The notes under the pieces were generated by a model, which saw only the letters and a program-made list of their open reading frames with translations, had not been told where the DNA came from and ran no database searches. 64,000 bases of DNA from Scleroderma bovista (Eukaryota > Basidiomycota > Agaricomycetes > Boletales > Sclerodermataceae), in NCBI GenBank assembly GCA_037178675.1, contig JAYMGJ010000210.1:47465-111464 (forward strand). The letters are read 5' to 3'. Made by a program: the position numbers and the translations under genes. Of the stretch, positions 34,898-46,983 are shown piece after piece; position 1 is the stretch's first letter; each line of letters starts with the position of its first letter.

Positions 34898-35294
34898 TCA
34901 TAGCGTGAAGCTAGTCGACCCTGTGGCCTGCGCATTGGCTCCTGCGGTTTGCATTTTCTCACCGACCTTTTTGTTGACCTCGAAAAACTTTGCGACGCAT
35001 CTATCTAAGCATACGCTCTCTCCCTTGTTGAGGTCACCTTCGGCATAGCGCGGGCTGATACATTTGCTGTGACACGACCTAGAAGTAAATTGAGTTTAGA
35101 GTACACCGCGATACCACCACAACTGACGACACTATCCGGTTAAATACATCGGAAACCATGTCAATTCTGGCAGTCCCGTTAGCGAACGGACAACATGAGT
35201 GGTGTAAAGTGTCACACTCGTTGATCGCCATTTCAATGCGTTCTTGATTGACGCCTCCCGCAGGAGTCTGTGCACCGCGACTGAGGAAAGACAT
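34898..35294 (-). CDS. TIM10: Mitochondrial intermembrane-space chaperone Tim10
   Basis: Tim9-Tim10 hexamers escort hydrophobic carrier precursors across the intermembrane space. Three exons (35294-35218, 35166-35128, 35078-34898) give 98 aa. Twin CX3C motifs are present: CHSKC and CLDRC, 15 residues apart in the usual frame, with the conserved [19 protein letters not shown] stretch. Upstream helix: [20 protein letters not shown]. As the reading is broken by two introns of about 50 nt it does not appear as a single ORF. It is divergent from UTP4 with a 151 bp shared promoter. Confidence 0.95.
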
Positions 35295-35445
35295 TCTTGA
35301 AAGACTGTGTTGAGTGACAGCAAAACCGAATATTTGCAGTCCACAGTTTGTCGATGACCACGTGATCACGGATGTCATATCCCAGAAAGGCAAGAGGTAG
35401 CAAAAAAAAGCTTGGGACAATCCACTCCCCAGTCGAAGGGTCCAG
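35295..35445. promoter_or_regulatory. Shared bidirectional promoter TIM10/UTP4
   Basis: Only 151 bp separate the two start codons, so regulatory elements and both 5' UTRs must lie here. No TATA box is evident. Confidence 0.55.
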
Positions 35446-38383
35446 ATGAACGAAAATCCAACACCAATAGCGCTGCACCGGTGCCGATTCGTGGACTACT
35501 CACCATCACCGATTACCGCATTGGCGTTCCCTCCTTCACCACTTCCGTCTCTGCGAAGTAAGAAAGCTGGCAAGGAACGCGAACGCGAGCGGCCAGGCAA
35601 TTTCGGATCTCTTGTCGTGGGACATGCGAATGGTAATATTGATGTCCTTGAGTGGACAGGGGAAGGTGATGAGCCGCAGGCACCGCAAGCCTGGCAGCTA
35701 CGCAAGGTGAGGTTGCTGGATGGTCGTGTTCTGGTGCATTGAGCCATTTCGACAACAGACGTTACCTGGACCGCACCCGTCAAAAGTAGACTCACTGGCA
35801 CTTACTATCCGATATCCAGATTTATGTGCACCTAATAAGCCTCCTTCCACCTCTGACCTTCGTCTGTTCAGCTCCGGAGGTGGAAGTGAGCTACTGGAGT
35901 GGGATATAACCAAAAGTTGTGTGAAGGTATGTTGCATGAATGGTTTCGTGTAGCGTCTTGCTTATCGACGTAGAGAACAACAAGTTCACAAGGTGGCTCA
36001 ATATGGAGCATGGCCCCAAACCCCGCCTCCACAATGCTTGCGTTAGGATGCGAGGATGGTTCTGTCCGCCTTCTTTCCCTTTTCGCCGATACTATTCAGC
36101 ATCACCGCCGCTTTGATCACGTCAAAAGTCGACTCCTTAGCATTGCATGGGGCCCTCCCGTTCCTCGACAACCCAAACGGCCCACATTGACGACTCGTGA
36201 AACAGAATATAATAGTGAGACTGAAAGTGATGATGACAACGACGATGAGTGGAGTGACTCATGGTTAGTAACTGGGGGGTCAGACAGTAGTTTACGCAAG
36301 TGGGACGTCAAAACTGGGCGTCCCATAGAACGGATGATTACAGATAAAATGAAGGGAGAAAGAACACTCGTTTGGACAGTGGGTGTACTCGCGTGAGTGC
36401 GATTTTGTCTAACCATCACCATTCCTTGAGCCTTTTTTAGGGATGGCACAGTTATTTCTGGTGACTCTCTTGGAGTGGTCAAGTTCTGGGACTCGATGAC
36501 CTGCACTCAGATTCATGGCTTTACGGCCCATGGAGCGGATGTTCTGTGCCTCGCCATCGGACCGGAAGGTTCTACTGTTTTCACATCTGGTGTGGACCAA
36601 AAGATTGTCCAATTCAGTTACGTGCCCTCATCACCGGAGACGTCGCCATCAACACTCGGCCCATCGCCTGGAAAGTGGATACAATCCGCTTCGCGGCGGG
36701 TGCACTCTCATGATGTGCGCTCATTGGCTATGTGGCCCCCGTACGTCCCAATTCCGGCATCGTACACACGCAAGTCTTCCTCGGCGTCACTATATGTAGC
36801 CCCGATCCTGGTCTCTGGCGGTTTGGACATGACCGCTGCCTTGATCCCTGCACTACCTGCGCACTTGACGACGTCTAATGTCGCTGCTCGCGTTGTCAAT
36901 CCGCTAGCAGCCAATGCTGCGGCCACTTTCGAAGATTCTTACTATCGTCGTATTCCATATCGCGCTACCATGTGTGTTGCACGCAAAGCGCGTCTTATCT
37001 CGTGCATGTATGAGACAGGACTCAGGATCTGGCGTATCCTTGATATTCCTAGCACGGCTATGGTAATTGACGGAATGGACAACGCCACAGACCCTGACTC
37101 TAGAGTCGGTTGGGAAAGTGTGCTGGAAGTAGAGTTGAATGTTCATACCAACCTTATATCTAGTTCCTTATCGGAAGACGGAAGGTGGCTGGTTGCCTCG
37201 GACCTGTACGAAACAAAACTATTCGAGTTGACCACAACTGTGAGTGCTTTCATGTTGCGTGCCAAGTCATTGCTGAGACTATTCGAACTTCTAGCCAACT
37301 GGAGTGAAAGCGAAACGTGACCGTTCGTTCACAGCTGTACTCCAAGAACATCTTTCCGTGTCAAGCTCGCAAGGGTCACCCTCGACTGGAGGGAACAAAT
37401 TCTTGTTCACCCCCAATTCGAGCAAGATGATCATGGCTTCCTCAACGACCTCTATCGTTCTTGTAATCGATCTAGGCTCAGATAAACCAACTATCCTCAG
37501 GCTATTCGACCAGCACCAAAAGATCGGATTGATCAATGGTGGTCGAGTAGTGCGAGGATCCAGTAGGAGTCGAACAAAATACGAAAACCACAATGCGGAC
37601 GACGGTGACGACATAAGTAGTCCACCGTCAGTAGTGCAAATGGCAGTGAGTCCGGATGGGCAGTGGCTTGTGTCCTCGGACGACCGAGGGCGGACCTTTG
37701 TCTACAATCTTGACTCCCTTCAGGTATGTCCAATCTTTACCATCCCTGTTATTCTATCAATAATGCGTCAATCCCAGTACCATACCACTATTCCATCACT
37801 ACCACACCCTCCGAACGTCATGACTTTCGTCCCAGACAAGCCACAAATTTTATTGTCTGTTTTGCCTAACAACACGCTCCACTTCTACGACGTTGAAAAT
37901 AATGAAGTCCCATCATGGGCTTATGACCTCAATTCCCGTGTCCCGAAACAGTTCTTTAGTACCCCTGATCCCGTCCTCGGCGTTGCATTCGAGCCCGTCA
38001 TGCCTGTGCTGCCTTTAGCCAACGGCGACATTCACATCGCAGGTATTTCTCAGAAACCCTCTCATCAAGTTGCTGCGATACATTCGGCTGCCGTATTCTG
38101 GGGCTCTTCTTGGTTGTGCAAATTAAGACTCGATCGGCTGAGCCAATATCCCGACCGTCGAAAACGTCGAAAATCCGAAGCGAAGCAGCCGATCTCATCT
38201 GTCTCAAATGTTCAAAATAGCGCGTGGGATACACGGAATTTGCGTCTGGTCACGCATTATCGGGCCATTCTTGTAGCGGATTTTCTGAAACCAGGGGAGC
38301 TGGTGCTCGTTGAACGTCCATTAGTTGATGTGTTGTCAAAGCTTCCACCTGCCTTCTTCCAACCCAAGTATGGGCAAACATAA
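35446..38383 (+). CDS. UTP4: U3 snoRNP / t-UTP protein Utp4 (Cirhin), WD40 repeats
   Basis: Utp4 is part of the UTP-A complex that binds nascent pre-rRNA and starts 18S processing in the nucleolus. Six exons (35446-35706, 35759-35926, 35974-36392, 36441-37239, 37295-37723, 37778-38383) give 893 aa. WD40 blades are visible, for example LALGCEDGSVRLLS, WLVTGGSDSSLRKWDV, VISGDSLGVVKFWD, and the start MNENPTPIALHRCRFVDYSP fits the family (HRCRFV). The C-terminus (LRLVTHYRAILVADFL then LVLVERPLVDVLSKLPPAF) is diagnostic for Utp4/Cirhin. An acidic insertion lies between blades near 36205-36245. A further intron near 38000 is possible but not required, because the frame stays open. Confidence 0.94.
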
Positions 38384-38597
38384 CACAGATACTGTTATCA
38401 ATCATCCGTGTATTGCTGTCGCTATAGAAAAAGTCTAGGTTGTATTACCATGGAGACTACAAATTACACGACGCCACTATCAAACAGCTGCCGTCCACGA
38501 TATATTGGGAAGGGACACAGAATAAACGTCGAGGTATGAGTAAAATAGAGTGTGAGGAAAGAAGCGGCTAATAGTAGATGGATCGGTTTGACATTGT

Positions 38598-39532
38598 CTA
38601 ATGGGTTCGTCGCTCCATCGCTATTTTCCTCTCTTGCCTCTCGTCTTCCCTGTGGAATTCGTTAAAAATCAAAACTAGTGACATCATTGGAGTAAGACCC
38701 ACTTAGCATTTAGTAGGGACAGGTACAATGTCCAGAAAACGCCACAAGTTGACTGGAACGGTATTCTATACGGTAATGGTATGTACCGGAAATTTATCAA
38801 CTGAGGAAGAAGTATATGAGGTGGATTGCGGCAACTAAGGTCACTATGCTTACCTGCGCTATCGGCCAGACCTTCCAGTTCGTTAGCAGGGCAGTAGTGT
38901 ACATATCGGCATATCTTTCGCGTATTTGCGCAGCACTACGGAATTCCATTACACCCATAGAGCCCACAAACAACATGAGCTGCAAGGCGGCACATCAGAA
39001 GACAAAAATCGACCAGGGGTTAGACCTTACACCAAGAGGTGCCCTGTGCGGCTCCTCAATACAAAAACTGTGGAATGTGGAATGAAACTTACATTACCAA
39101 CTGATCAGCAGCTACACGCTTGGAAAGAGCCTTGAAACTAATTCTGTGGCAACGTCGTTTGCATATAGGAAACTTGCGTTCAAGGAAAACATTCCATCTG
39201 CCAAGTAGAGGGCCTCGGAAGGAGAGGGTTCAAGGTTTACTTTTCAGACGCAAGCACGGGACGTACTCAGGCCAAACCCGAAGCAAAAGAATCGTAAAGT
39301 TCGTCCGACATCCCAACCCAATCTGCGCTCGTTGTCCTCGGATAGCTACGGAGGGGACAGGATACTAAGCCATAAACATCGCATACAGACCATTGCCACG
39401 AACCACATTCTGGGAGAGCTGTGCGACGATGTCGCCAACAGCGTTGAGTACCCCACCTGTGAATGCAAGGGTGCGGTTTGGGTGTGTGTCAAAGAAACGC
39501 TGATATGCCCGGGCGATTGTGAGACTGGTCAT
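38598..39532 (-). CDS. SYM1: Mpv17/PMP22-family membrane protein (Sym1-like), with an apparent frameshift
   Basis: Sym1/Mpv17 proteins sit in the mitochondrial inner (or peroxisomal) membrane and affect metabolite balance and mtDNA stability. Seven exons are supported: 39532-39404, 39346-39267, 39213-39093, 39043-39031, 38979-38854, 38800-38703, 38649-38598. Conserved parts are YQRFFDTHPNRTLAFTGGVL, TLRFFCFGFGLSPLLGRWNVF-like, VAADQLVMAPLG, LFVGSMGVMEFRS and the family signature LINFRYIPLPYRIPFQSTCG. The exons total 619 nt, one too many: in exon 2 the frame shifts by one base between GWDVGR and TLRFFCF, at an AAA run around 39298. Removing one A would give 205 aa. The fourth exon is only 13 nt. 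Confidence 0.85.
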
Positions 39533-40193
39533 GGGGACTCGAGAATCGAAGGAGAGCAGTCGAATGTATGAGCGAATAAGAAACAGCATCCGTCAGCTCC
39601 AAGCTCATCGAATTGCTCCCTTGGTGAGATCGCAGAGACGATGTGGCTGTGCAGACAAATCCCCTTCAATACGATGTTGTACATATACATACACCAGTGA
39701 TGGAGATGAGAGTGGGCAACGTCAAGAGGGCCTGGATCATTCAAGGAATGCAAACCTCACCCTAGGGGAAGAGGGGGGGACGATGATGAGGACTACCTTC
39801 CCTCCTTCTCCCCTCCCCACTCCTCCTAATATTTGACTGTAAAGTTCGCTCCTTTCCCAATTTCAGGCGCGCACCCGAAGAGCATAGATGTAAGTATATA
39901 ACAGCATTCCTAGGACCCGAGCTTTGTTCATGGGGCATATAAATGTTCATTCACCCTTGAGGCCGTCGCCCACCGGTTCATTCTTCCTGTCGGTATCTTC
40001 CTTGCCACCCCCCAAACTACATGTTAGTTGCTCCTCCTGATACACTCTCGTTGTACGGCAGAACAGGGGAATCACATTAAAAATGTTACAGAAACCCTTG
40101 CGGGTGCAAGCCATACTTCGGTAACACTCTTCCACAAGTATGACAGGGTCCGTCCATCGCAGGCCAATGAGGGAAATAGAAGAATAGCATGGT
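39533..40193. other. Intergenic, SYM1 5' flank and PTH2 3' flank
   Basis: The 661 bases lie between two minus-strand genes. Both strands have only short unrelated frames. No gene is supported. Confidence 0.5.
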
Positions 40194-41176
40194 CTATAGA
40201 AGCTTTAGGTGCTCAGTAACCTGATTGACCAAAGCAACTGGTGCTGCGCAGTTGTCAAAGATAATAAAGGGAAGGTAGCTGTGTACCGTACCTGGGCCAA
40301 TACCTAGGACCGTCCTTGAGCCTGCCGCAATTTGTGTGCGACCACTACAGGGGGAACTATTCAGGCACCTACGTATGTGTAAAACACCTAACTTACGCAT
40401 CTAGAATGGAGCGAGCGCAAAGGTTGAGGCTCTTTGCTATCGCCTCGAGCTCTAGGAGCTCATCCTCTGAGGAACCCCTCAGAGCAATTTTGGCCTGCCT
40501 GTTCCCAGTTGGGCTCGGTCATACTACCCGGTTCATTTGACCACATACTTACCCTGTTCGTTCCCAGTGCTGGACAAGCTGTACATACACCAGTCGTCGA
40601 TGAAACATACATGAAGTAAAAGTCTCAGGACACTCACGTTCGGATTAGTTTTCATAAGAGCCTTGTAACATGCCAGGGTTGCGTGCCTGAAGGTGTCAGT
40701 ATGCACGCAGGTCCCGAGGTCCACATTAACGACTACCTACCCGCACCTTGGTGGCATGAATTATACGCTAGATGTTGAAGGATGGTGACGTACTGAGCTG
40801 CAATTTTTCCTGTAGTCATCTTCAGATCCGTTCGTACTACAAGAACCTAGTATTGTGGATCAGCCTTGCACTTGATGACCTGTGGCTTCGAACATACAAG
40901 CTTGCATTGCTGCATCAGCTGTGGTTTAATGGCAGACAAGTCACCATCTGCGAGCTCCTCGTCATCGACCTCTGATTCTTCAGCCTGAATTTGAGCCTCG
41001 GTATTTGTCTCCGGTGGAAGGGGTGGCGTCGCGTTCGTCCTCGAACGAGATCCTAGCCAGTAGCCAACACCCACAGAAGCACCAGCTAGGACAAGACAAT
41101 ACAGCGCTACAACCAAGAGTGAAGCTTTCTCGCGACTGTATTTAGCTACAAACAAACCTGAGATCGTCCGCGTCAT
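40194..41176 (-). CDS. PTH2: Peptidyl-tRNA hydrolase 2 (Pth2/Bit1), membrane anchored
   Basis: Pth2 releases peptides from prematurely dropped peptidyl-tRNA; fungal forms are attached to the outer mitochondrial membrane. Eight exons (41176-40898, 40846-40794, 40746-40741, 40686-40638, 40578-40553, 40498-40397, 40344-40292, 40243-40194) give 205 aa, close to yeast Pth2. An N-terminal hydrophobic anchor (SLLVVALYCLVLAGASVGVG) and acidic linker precede the catalytic core: CKLVLVVRTDLKM, GKIAAQCGHATLACYKAL, SSEDELLELEAIA and DAGRTQIAAGSRTVLGIGP. The third exon has six bases, supplying Cys and most of Gly in AAQCGHA. I chose the ATG at 41174-41176; an ATG at 41231 would need a 22-nt intron and was rejected. 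Confidence 0.92.
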
Positions 41177-41229
41177 TGACAAGTGTAGCCGGCATTTGCC
41201 GTTTTTGTACTCCCAAGATCTTTTGAACC
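41177..41229. promoter_or_regulatory. 53-bp divergent interval PTH2/HAS1
   Basis: The start codons of PTH2 and HAS1 are only 53 bp apart, so each promoter probably overlaps the partner's transcribed region. Confidence 0.6.
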
Positions 41230-43105
41230 ATGGCGAGTACTTCGCAATTGACGATGCCAACAGAGAAGTCACCTTCACCCCAGCAAGAAAATGCGAGCTG
41301 CGAGCTGTTCTCCTCTCTCGACCTTTCAGAACCGACAAGTCGAGCGCTCGAGACGATGGGATTCAAAACGATGACTCCAGTGCAAGCCAAGGCAATTCCC
41401 CCACTACTTGCTGGTAAAGACGTCCTGGGTGCTGCACGCACAGGTTCAGGAAAGACACTTGCATTTTTAATTCCTGCAATTGAGCTGCTACATCGTATGA
41501 AGTTCAAACCTAGAAATGGTGCGCTTGTCTACTACTCTCTGAAGCATGTGTGACCTCGGGGAAATACAGGAACAGGGATCATTATTATTTCCCCTACACG
41601 GGAGCTTGCACTGCAAATTTTCGGCGTCGCAAAAGAGTTATTGGCACATCATTCACAAACGTTTGGCATCGTTATGGGTGGTGCAAATCGGAGAGCAGAG
41701 GCAGAAAAACTTGACAAAGGCGTAAATCTCCTTATAGCGACACCCGGGCGACTTCTCGACCATCTAGAGGTATGCATACATCGCAACAGATGAGAAGACA
41801 TCACGCTCAATCAAGTAGAATACCAAAGGATTTGTATTCCGCCATCTGAAAGCTCTCGTAATAGACGAAGCTGATCGAATATTGGAGGTTGGGTTCGAGG
41901 AGGAGATGAAGAGAATTATGGACATCCTTCCAAATGGTATGTAGCCTTTACTGTGCTGGATACTTGCCTCAATCTCGCTCCAGATGGACGGCAGTCGATG
42001 CTTTTCTCAGCGACACAGACAACCAAAGTCCAGGATTTGGCTCGCATATCCCTTCGACCCGGCCCCCTCAGTGTCGATGTTGATAAGGAAGAAGCGACAA
42101 GTACGGTTTCGACTCTTTCTCAAGGCTACGTTGTGTGCCCGTCGGACCGCCGCTTCCTCCTCCTTTTCACCTTCCTTAAAAAAAACCTGAAGAAGAAGGT
42201 CATCGTGTTCTTCTCCAGCTGTAACTCCGTGAAGTACCACGGGGAATTACTGAACTACATCGACGTACCCGTCCTTGATCTACACGTAAGCTGGTCACAT
42301 CTCCTGTCTATATAATCACTTACTCGGAATGGTACCAGGGCAAACAAAAGCAACAAAAACGTACGAACACGTTCTTTGAGTTCGTCAATGCGGAGTCCGG
42401 TATCCTCCTGTGTACCAACGTTGCTGCACGCGGACTTGACATTCCACGAGTGGATTGGATTATTCAGTATGACCCTCCAGATGATCCACGGGACTATATC
42501 CACCGCGTTGGTCGAACGGCGCGGGCTGGCAAGGTCGGGAAGAGTTTGCTCTTCTTACTTGAGAGCGAACTTGGGTTCTTGCGGTATCTCAAGCAAGCAA
42601 AAGTTCCCCTGAATGAATATACCTTCCCCACAGACCGTATAGCGAATGTACAGAGCCAGGTAAACATGCAATCCTTCGATTGGCGTTATGAATGTCTGAA
42701 TAGCATATATAGCTCGAAAAACTACTCCAGAAGAATTACTTTTTGCACCAGTCTGCACGTGATGGATTCCGGTCATATCTTCAGGCCTATGCGTCATATT
42801 CGCTGAAGAAGATCTATGACATCAACAAACTTGACCTTGCCAAGGTCGGAAAGTCGTTTGGCTTTTCAGTTCCTCCGCGGGTGAATTTGAACATTGGTGG
42901 TGGAAAAGGGAGCTCTGGGACGAAGAGGAAGCGGAGTGAGGTGGACGGGGAAGAGGAGGTGTGGGAAGAAATGCCCATAGGCTCAGGCGCAGAGAGTGAA
43001 GAGGACATAGATGTGGACACGTCACAGCTACGGGGAAAGGAGAGGCGGATAGAGTCACTGGGGAAGAAGAAGGACAGATACCGGAAACTGAACAAGGCAA
43101 TTTAA
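41230..43105 (+). CDS. HAS1: DEAD-box RNA helicase Has1
   Basis: Has1 is a nucleolar ATP-dependent helicase required for 18S synthesis and 60S assembly and for snoRNA release. Six exons (41230-41518, 41570-41769, 41819-41936, 41984-42285, 42339-42659, 42713-43105) give 540 aa. All DEAD-box motifs are seen: Q motif [13 protein letters not shown], motif [10 protein letters not shown], Ia SPTRELALQ, Ib [20 protein letters not shown] (DEAD), III FSATQT, then [16 protein letters not shown] and [10 protein letters not shown]. The C-terminal [20 protein letters not shown] is specific to the Has1 group. The tail is acidic and basic ([28 protein letters not shown]). Confidence 0.96.
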
Positions 43106-43259
43106 TGTATCGGGTCGATAGTAATTGGATTACTAATACACTCATCATCACGTGTTCACCTGCCCTAAAGCGAGCAGGAGGCGTACGCCTCGTCCACTGT
43201 TCACTTTCAAAACTTTCTATCGCAAACACACACGTCGACTTCCTCATAGTCCCACTGTA

Positions 43260-44385
43260 ATGGCAACAACACAGGTGCATTTCTCCGCCTCTTGACGTCG
43301 GGTCGACTGACTGTGGGCGTCTGCATTCCTACAGCACTATCTCTGGGCAGGGGGCCACTTCTTGCTTCTCGTCTCAGCTCTAAGATACCTTCTCGCCTAT
43401 TTCATGTTCAAGACTGTCTCAGCTTGGTGGTATAGAGGTGGGTGGTCGCCCTACCGTGCAGTGGACCAGTACTCATGTCCTGTGCAGCAAGTTTCTTGGG
43501 TGCGCTTGTCAGTTACGCCATTGTGTGCCAGTGAGTAAACACCGTTTCGCATGGAGCCATCCTTATGCCGCATGTTGCAGTAAATCTCTCGGAGTGAGCA
43601 CCTTACCATAATCGCGTGTTGCATTTTCTTACATGCGCCGTTAGACGCCTCAGCCCAACGCTGCATATCTCAGGAAAGCAATGCTGGATGAGGTACGTTG
43701 GCGTTGGTCGTTGTGTGCAGTCTAGGTGATGATATAACCACGAAAAGAATGTTCAATACCTCTTACTTGCTTTCATTTGGTGGACATCCAAGCCAGTCCC
43801 TGGTACGCTGGTCTTTGGGTACTGAGCACCACGTGCTGATGCCCATGCCCATCCTCTGCAGTGGCTTTGATTCCGTACTTCATCTTCTCGCTATTCCATG
43901 CCTTAACGTTTACACGTACGTCTCTGATGCCCCGCTTCCTCCCTCCTGGACCTCCTGCAACTGCCGGCGGACCCCCTCAACCCCACCCGCTCGCCAAACG
44001 CTTGCAGGCGTGGGTGAAAAGTAGGTGTCCATGCGTACTAGCCACGTTACCCTAACTCAAGGCTTTGTATTATGTAGCAAATTACGACAAGGCGATGCGC
44101 ATCGTCGCTTACACCGAGCTGATTATTTTCATGCGTGTTGTGTTTGGTGCTCTTTTATTCAAAAATTCGTTCACTGTGCCCCTGTTCTACGCGCACTTTA
44201 TTCGCCAGCGTTACATGCAGTCTGCATTCACGCGTAATGCAATCTCAGTGGCCGATGCCCGCATACTCGAGCTTGTGCGCCGTTTTGGAAACCCTGTTGT
44301 TGAAGATGTGTGGGGCAAAGCGAGGGACTTGGTCGGGAGGTGGGGTGCTTTCCCCGCGCAAGCTGGAGGTGATGCGAGGGATTAG
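43260..44385 (+). CDS. TMEM33 / Pom33-Tts1 family ER membrane protein
   Basis: Members shape the tubular ER and nuclear envelope and help nuclear-pore biogenesis. Eight exons (43260-43274, 43335-43437, 43488-43530, 43581-43593, 43645-43692, 43748-43802, 43862-44020, 44078-44385) give 247 aa, the family size. The first exon is 15 nt (MATTQ) and the fourth 13 nt. Sequence marks are HYLWAGGHFLLLVSALRYLL, VALIPYFIFSLFHALTFTRT and YDKAMRIVAYTELIIFMRVV, then FYAHFIRQRYMQSAF. A Pro-rich loop (FLPPGPPATAGGPPQP) lies between the second and third hydrophobic regions. The end is a hydrophilic tail. The gene follows HAS1 by 155 bp on the same strand. Confidence 0.85.
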
Positions 44386-44554
44386 CTGGAGTGCGTGTTA
44401 TCTGAGTGGGGTCGAGATGTCCTGGATCCGTGCAGGCTAGCTAGCTGGCTGTTGATGACCGCAAGCCTTTCTATATAATCGCCATCGCGTCGTGTCTGCT
44501 ATTAGTATTAACCTGTTTTTTGTTGTGACGTAAGTTAGACTAATCTGTGCTATT

Positions 44555-46983
44555 ATGGCCAAACAATCCCACGCATACTCTTTACATATTCCAGACCTTG
44601 GCAGGGTGTCTGCGTCGATGTCCCGTATACCAGTCCCATCTCATTCACCGGCTGTACACAAGACACTTGACCGCTCTTCTTCTCCCCAGCCAGCCAGACA
44701 TCCGACCCCCATGTCCGTGTCCAACATTTCATCCGTTTCAGAGACAAGAAAGAAGCAGTCGAAACGTGACGAGGTGCGTCTGTCTCCAATTTGTGTCATT
44801 TTCTAGGATTGGCACCTTGTCCAGCATTCTTTCTGCAGTTGCTTACTTTACCATTCAGGCTATTCGTAAAAAGATTGAATCTGAACTCGCCCGAAAGCGC
44901 ACTATTTCAACTACTCATCATTCCGGAACACGGAGCAGGCGCAATGCCAAACAAGCTGTCGCAAAGGGAACCGTTGCCGCTCTCAAGCCAAGTCCAGCAC
45001 TTACCGTTCCGGAAAATATCACTGTCGCGGAAGCTAGTCAGCTCTGTGCTGCGAAACGCACCGATTGTGTACTTGTCGTCGACGATGAAGAAGGTCTCAG
45101 CGGTATCTTTACTGCCAAAGACCTGGCTTACAGAGTGCGTCCTACGTCCTTTCTTTTTACCTACTAAGCTAACTCGCTACAGGTGACCGCGGATGGTCTT
45201 GACCCGCATCACACACCTGTCGGCCAAATTATGACGCGGAGCCCTATGGTTACTCGGGACATGACAAGTGCAACTGAAGCTCTCCAGCTCATGGTACAGC
45301 GGCACTTCCGCCACTTGGTAATTTATCTACTGTTTTTGTTCGCGTTCTTATGAACTGATTCGCGAAACAAGCCCGTCTGCAACGAAGAAGGCAATGTCGT
45401 CGGTTTACTGGATATCACCAAGGTTTTCCATGAGGCCCTGGACAAGGTCGAACGCAGCTCGTCCGCCTCTGAGAAACTATACAATGCCCTTGCCGGTGTC
45501 CAATCAGAGCTTGGTCCAGGGATAGCGTCCAATCCACAAGCTGCAGCCATGCTTGCATATGTCGATGCCTTGCGTGAGAAGACTGCCCTGCCAGATCTGA
45601 CCACTGTCATGGACTTGCGTACCCAACCCGCCGTCGTTTCTCCGAAGACAACTGTCCGCGAGGTTGCAAAATTAATGAAGGAGCGCAGAGTGACAGCAGT
45701 TTGTGTCATGGAGAATACAACTGGCCCGGATGGTGTTCACCCCAAGATCGTGGGTATCTTTACCAGCAAGGATATTGTCCTTCGAGTTATTGCAGCTGGT
45801 TTGGATGCGAGCATTTGCAGTGTTATTCGGGTGATGACGCCTCATCCGGACACTGCTCCGCCAACAATGAGCGTGCATGATGCGCTCAAAAAGATGCATA
45901 GTGAGTTTTTGATGAACTGGACAAGTCATCTTAGGTTTCATATGCGTTTGCAGTTGGCCATTACTTAAACTTACCTGTCGTCGAGGCTGATGGCAAGCTA
46001 GTGGCTGTCGTTGACGTCCTGAAGCTTACCTACGCCACATTGGAGCAGGTTTGCATATGTTGCTTACCCTCGTTGCGCCTTGTTCACGCCGAATGTAGAT
46101 GAATGCTATGACCGCTGAAGGTCCAGGAGATGCCGAAGGTGGACCGATGTGGGGTCGCTTCTTTGACTCCATTGGTGCACATGACGATACAGAATCAATG
46201 GTATCTGGTTCGCATGCCCACACGGATGGTTACTCTCTTTCTGCGCACAATCTCTCTCGCCTCCAACAATCGCCTCATTCAGAAGTCCATCCCAATGACT
46301 CCGCTTCGGTTGTAGATGATGACCACGATTCCGCTCTCGAAGGATACCCACGGAAGAAGACTGGACGAGACATCCCCAGCATCACTGGCATGGCATCCAG
46401 CACCCCTGTGGATGATGGCACCTATGTATTTAAATTCCACACGCCAAGTGGGTGCACGCATCGTTTCCAGGCACGACACGATAGTGTCGAGATGCTTCGG
46501 GAGATCGTGAGCGGGAAGCTGTCGACGGATCCTTTCTTCACCCGATTCGATGGACCCTCTGAGGAAAAGCCAAATCCTACCGATTTTACATTGTCGTACA
46601 CGGATGCTGATGGTGATATTGTGCTAATCACGAGCGACGTTGACATCGCAGATGCTGTCAAGATTGCACGAACGACAGGCTCAGACCGTGTTGTCTTGTT
46701 TATTCAAGGCGGTAAAAACTGGGCGGAGGCTGGTGCTGATAAGAGCGAAGCCAAGGCCAAGGCTGCAAGTGAAGCTGTACAAGAGGAATTGAAGGCGGAG
46801 GTCGGGTCGGAATCTTCTCCTGAACGTGCCGCAGTCCCACCGCCGCCACCCAAGGTGCATCCACCTCCTGAACAGGAGCTCGTGCTGGGCATTCCAAAGG
46901 ATTTGTTACTTCCTGCAAGCATAGGAGCACTGGCGGTTGTCATTGTTGCTGTGTTCACTATCTCACGGCTAACCCGGGACTAG
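44555..46983 (+). CDS. CBS-domain and PB1-domain protein with C-terminal membrane anchor
   Basis: Six exons (44555-44773, 44859-45134, 45183-45317, 45372-45900, 45954-46048, 46099-46983) give 712 aa. A Ser-rich N-terminus of 70 residues is followed by four CBS motifs in two pairs: DCVLVVDDEEGLSGIFTAKD, then RHLPVCNEEGNVVGLLDITK, then RVTAVCVMENTT with KIVGIFTSKDIVLRVI, then HYLNLPVVEADGKLVAVVDV. CBS pairs bind adenine nucleotides and act as energy or ligand sensors. A PB1 domain (YVFKFHTPSGCTHRFQARHD with acidic DGDIVLITSDVDI) lies near residues 540-620. A Pro run precedes a final hydrophobic segment (LPASIGALAVVIVAVFTISRL), suggesting tail anchoring. Similar fungal proteins include fission yeast Mug70; the ligand is not known. 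Confidence 0.9.

Noticed and set aside
41158..41231. A PTH2 start at 41231 that would overlap the HAS1 ATG in CCATGG
   Set aside because: It needs a 22-nt intron. The ATG at 41176 gives an uninterrupted membrane-anchored N-terminus like other Pth2 proteins.
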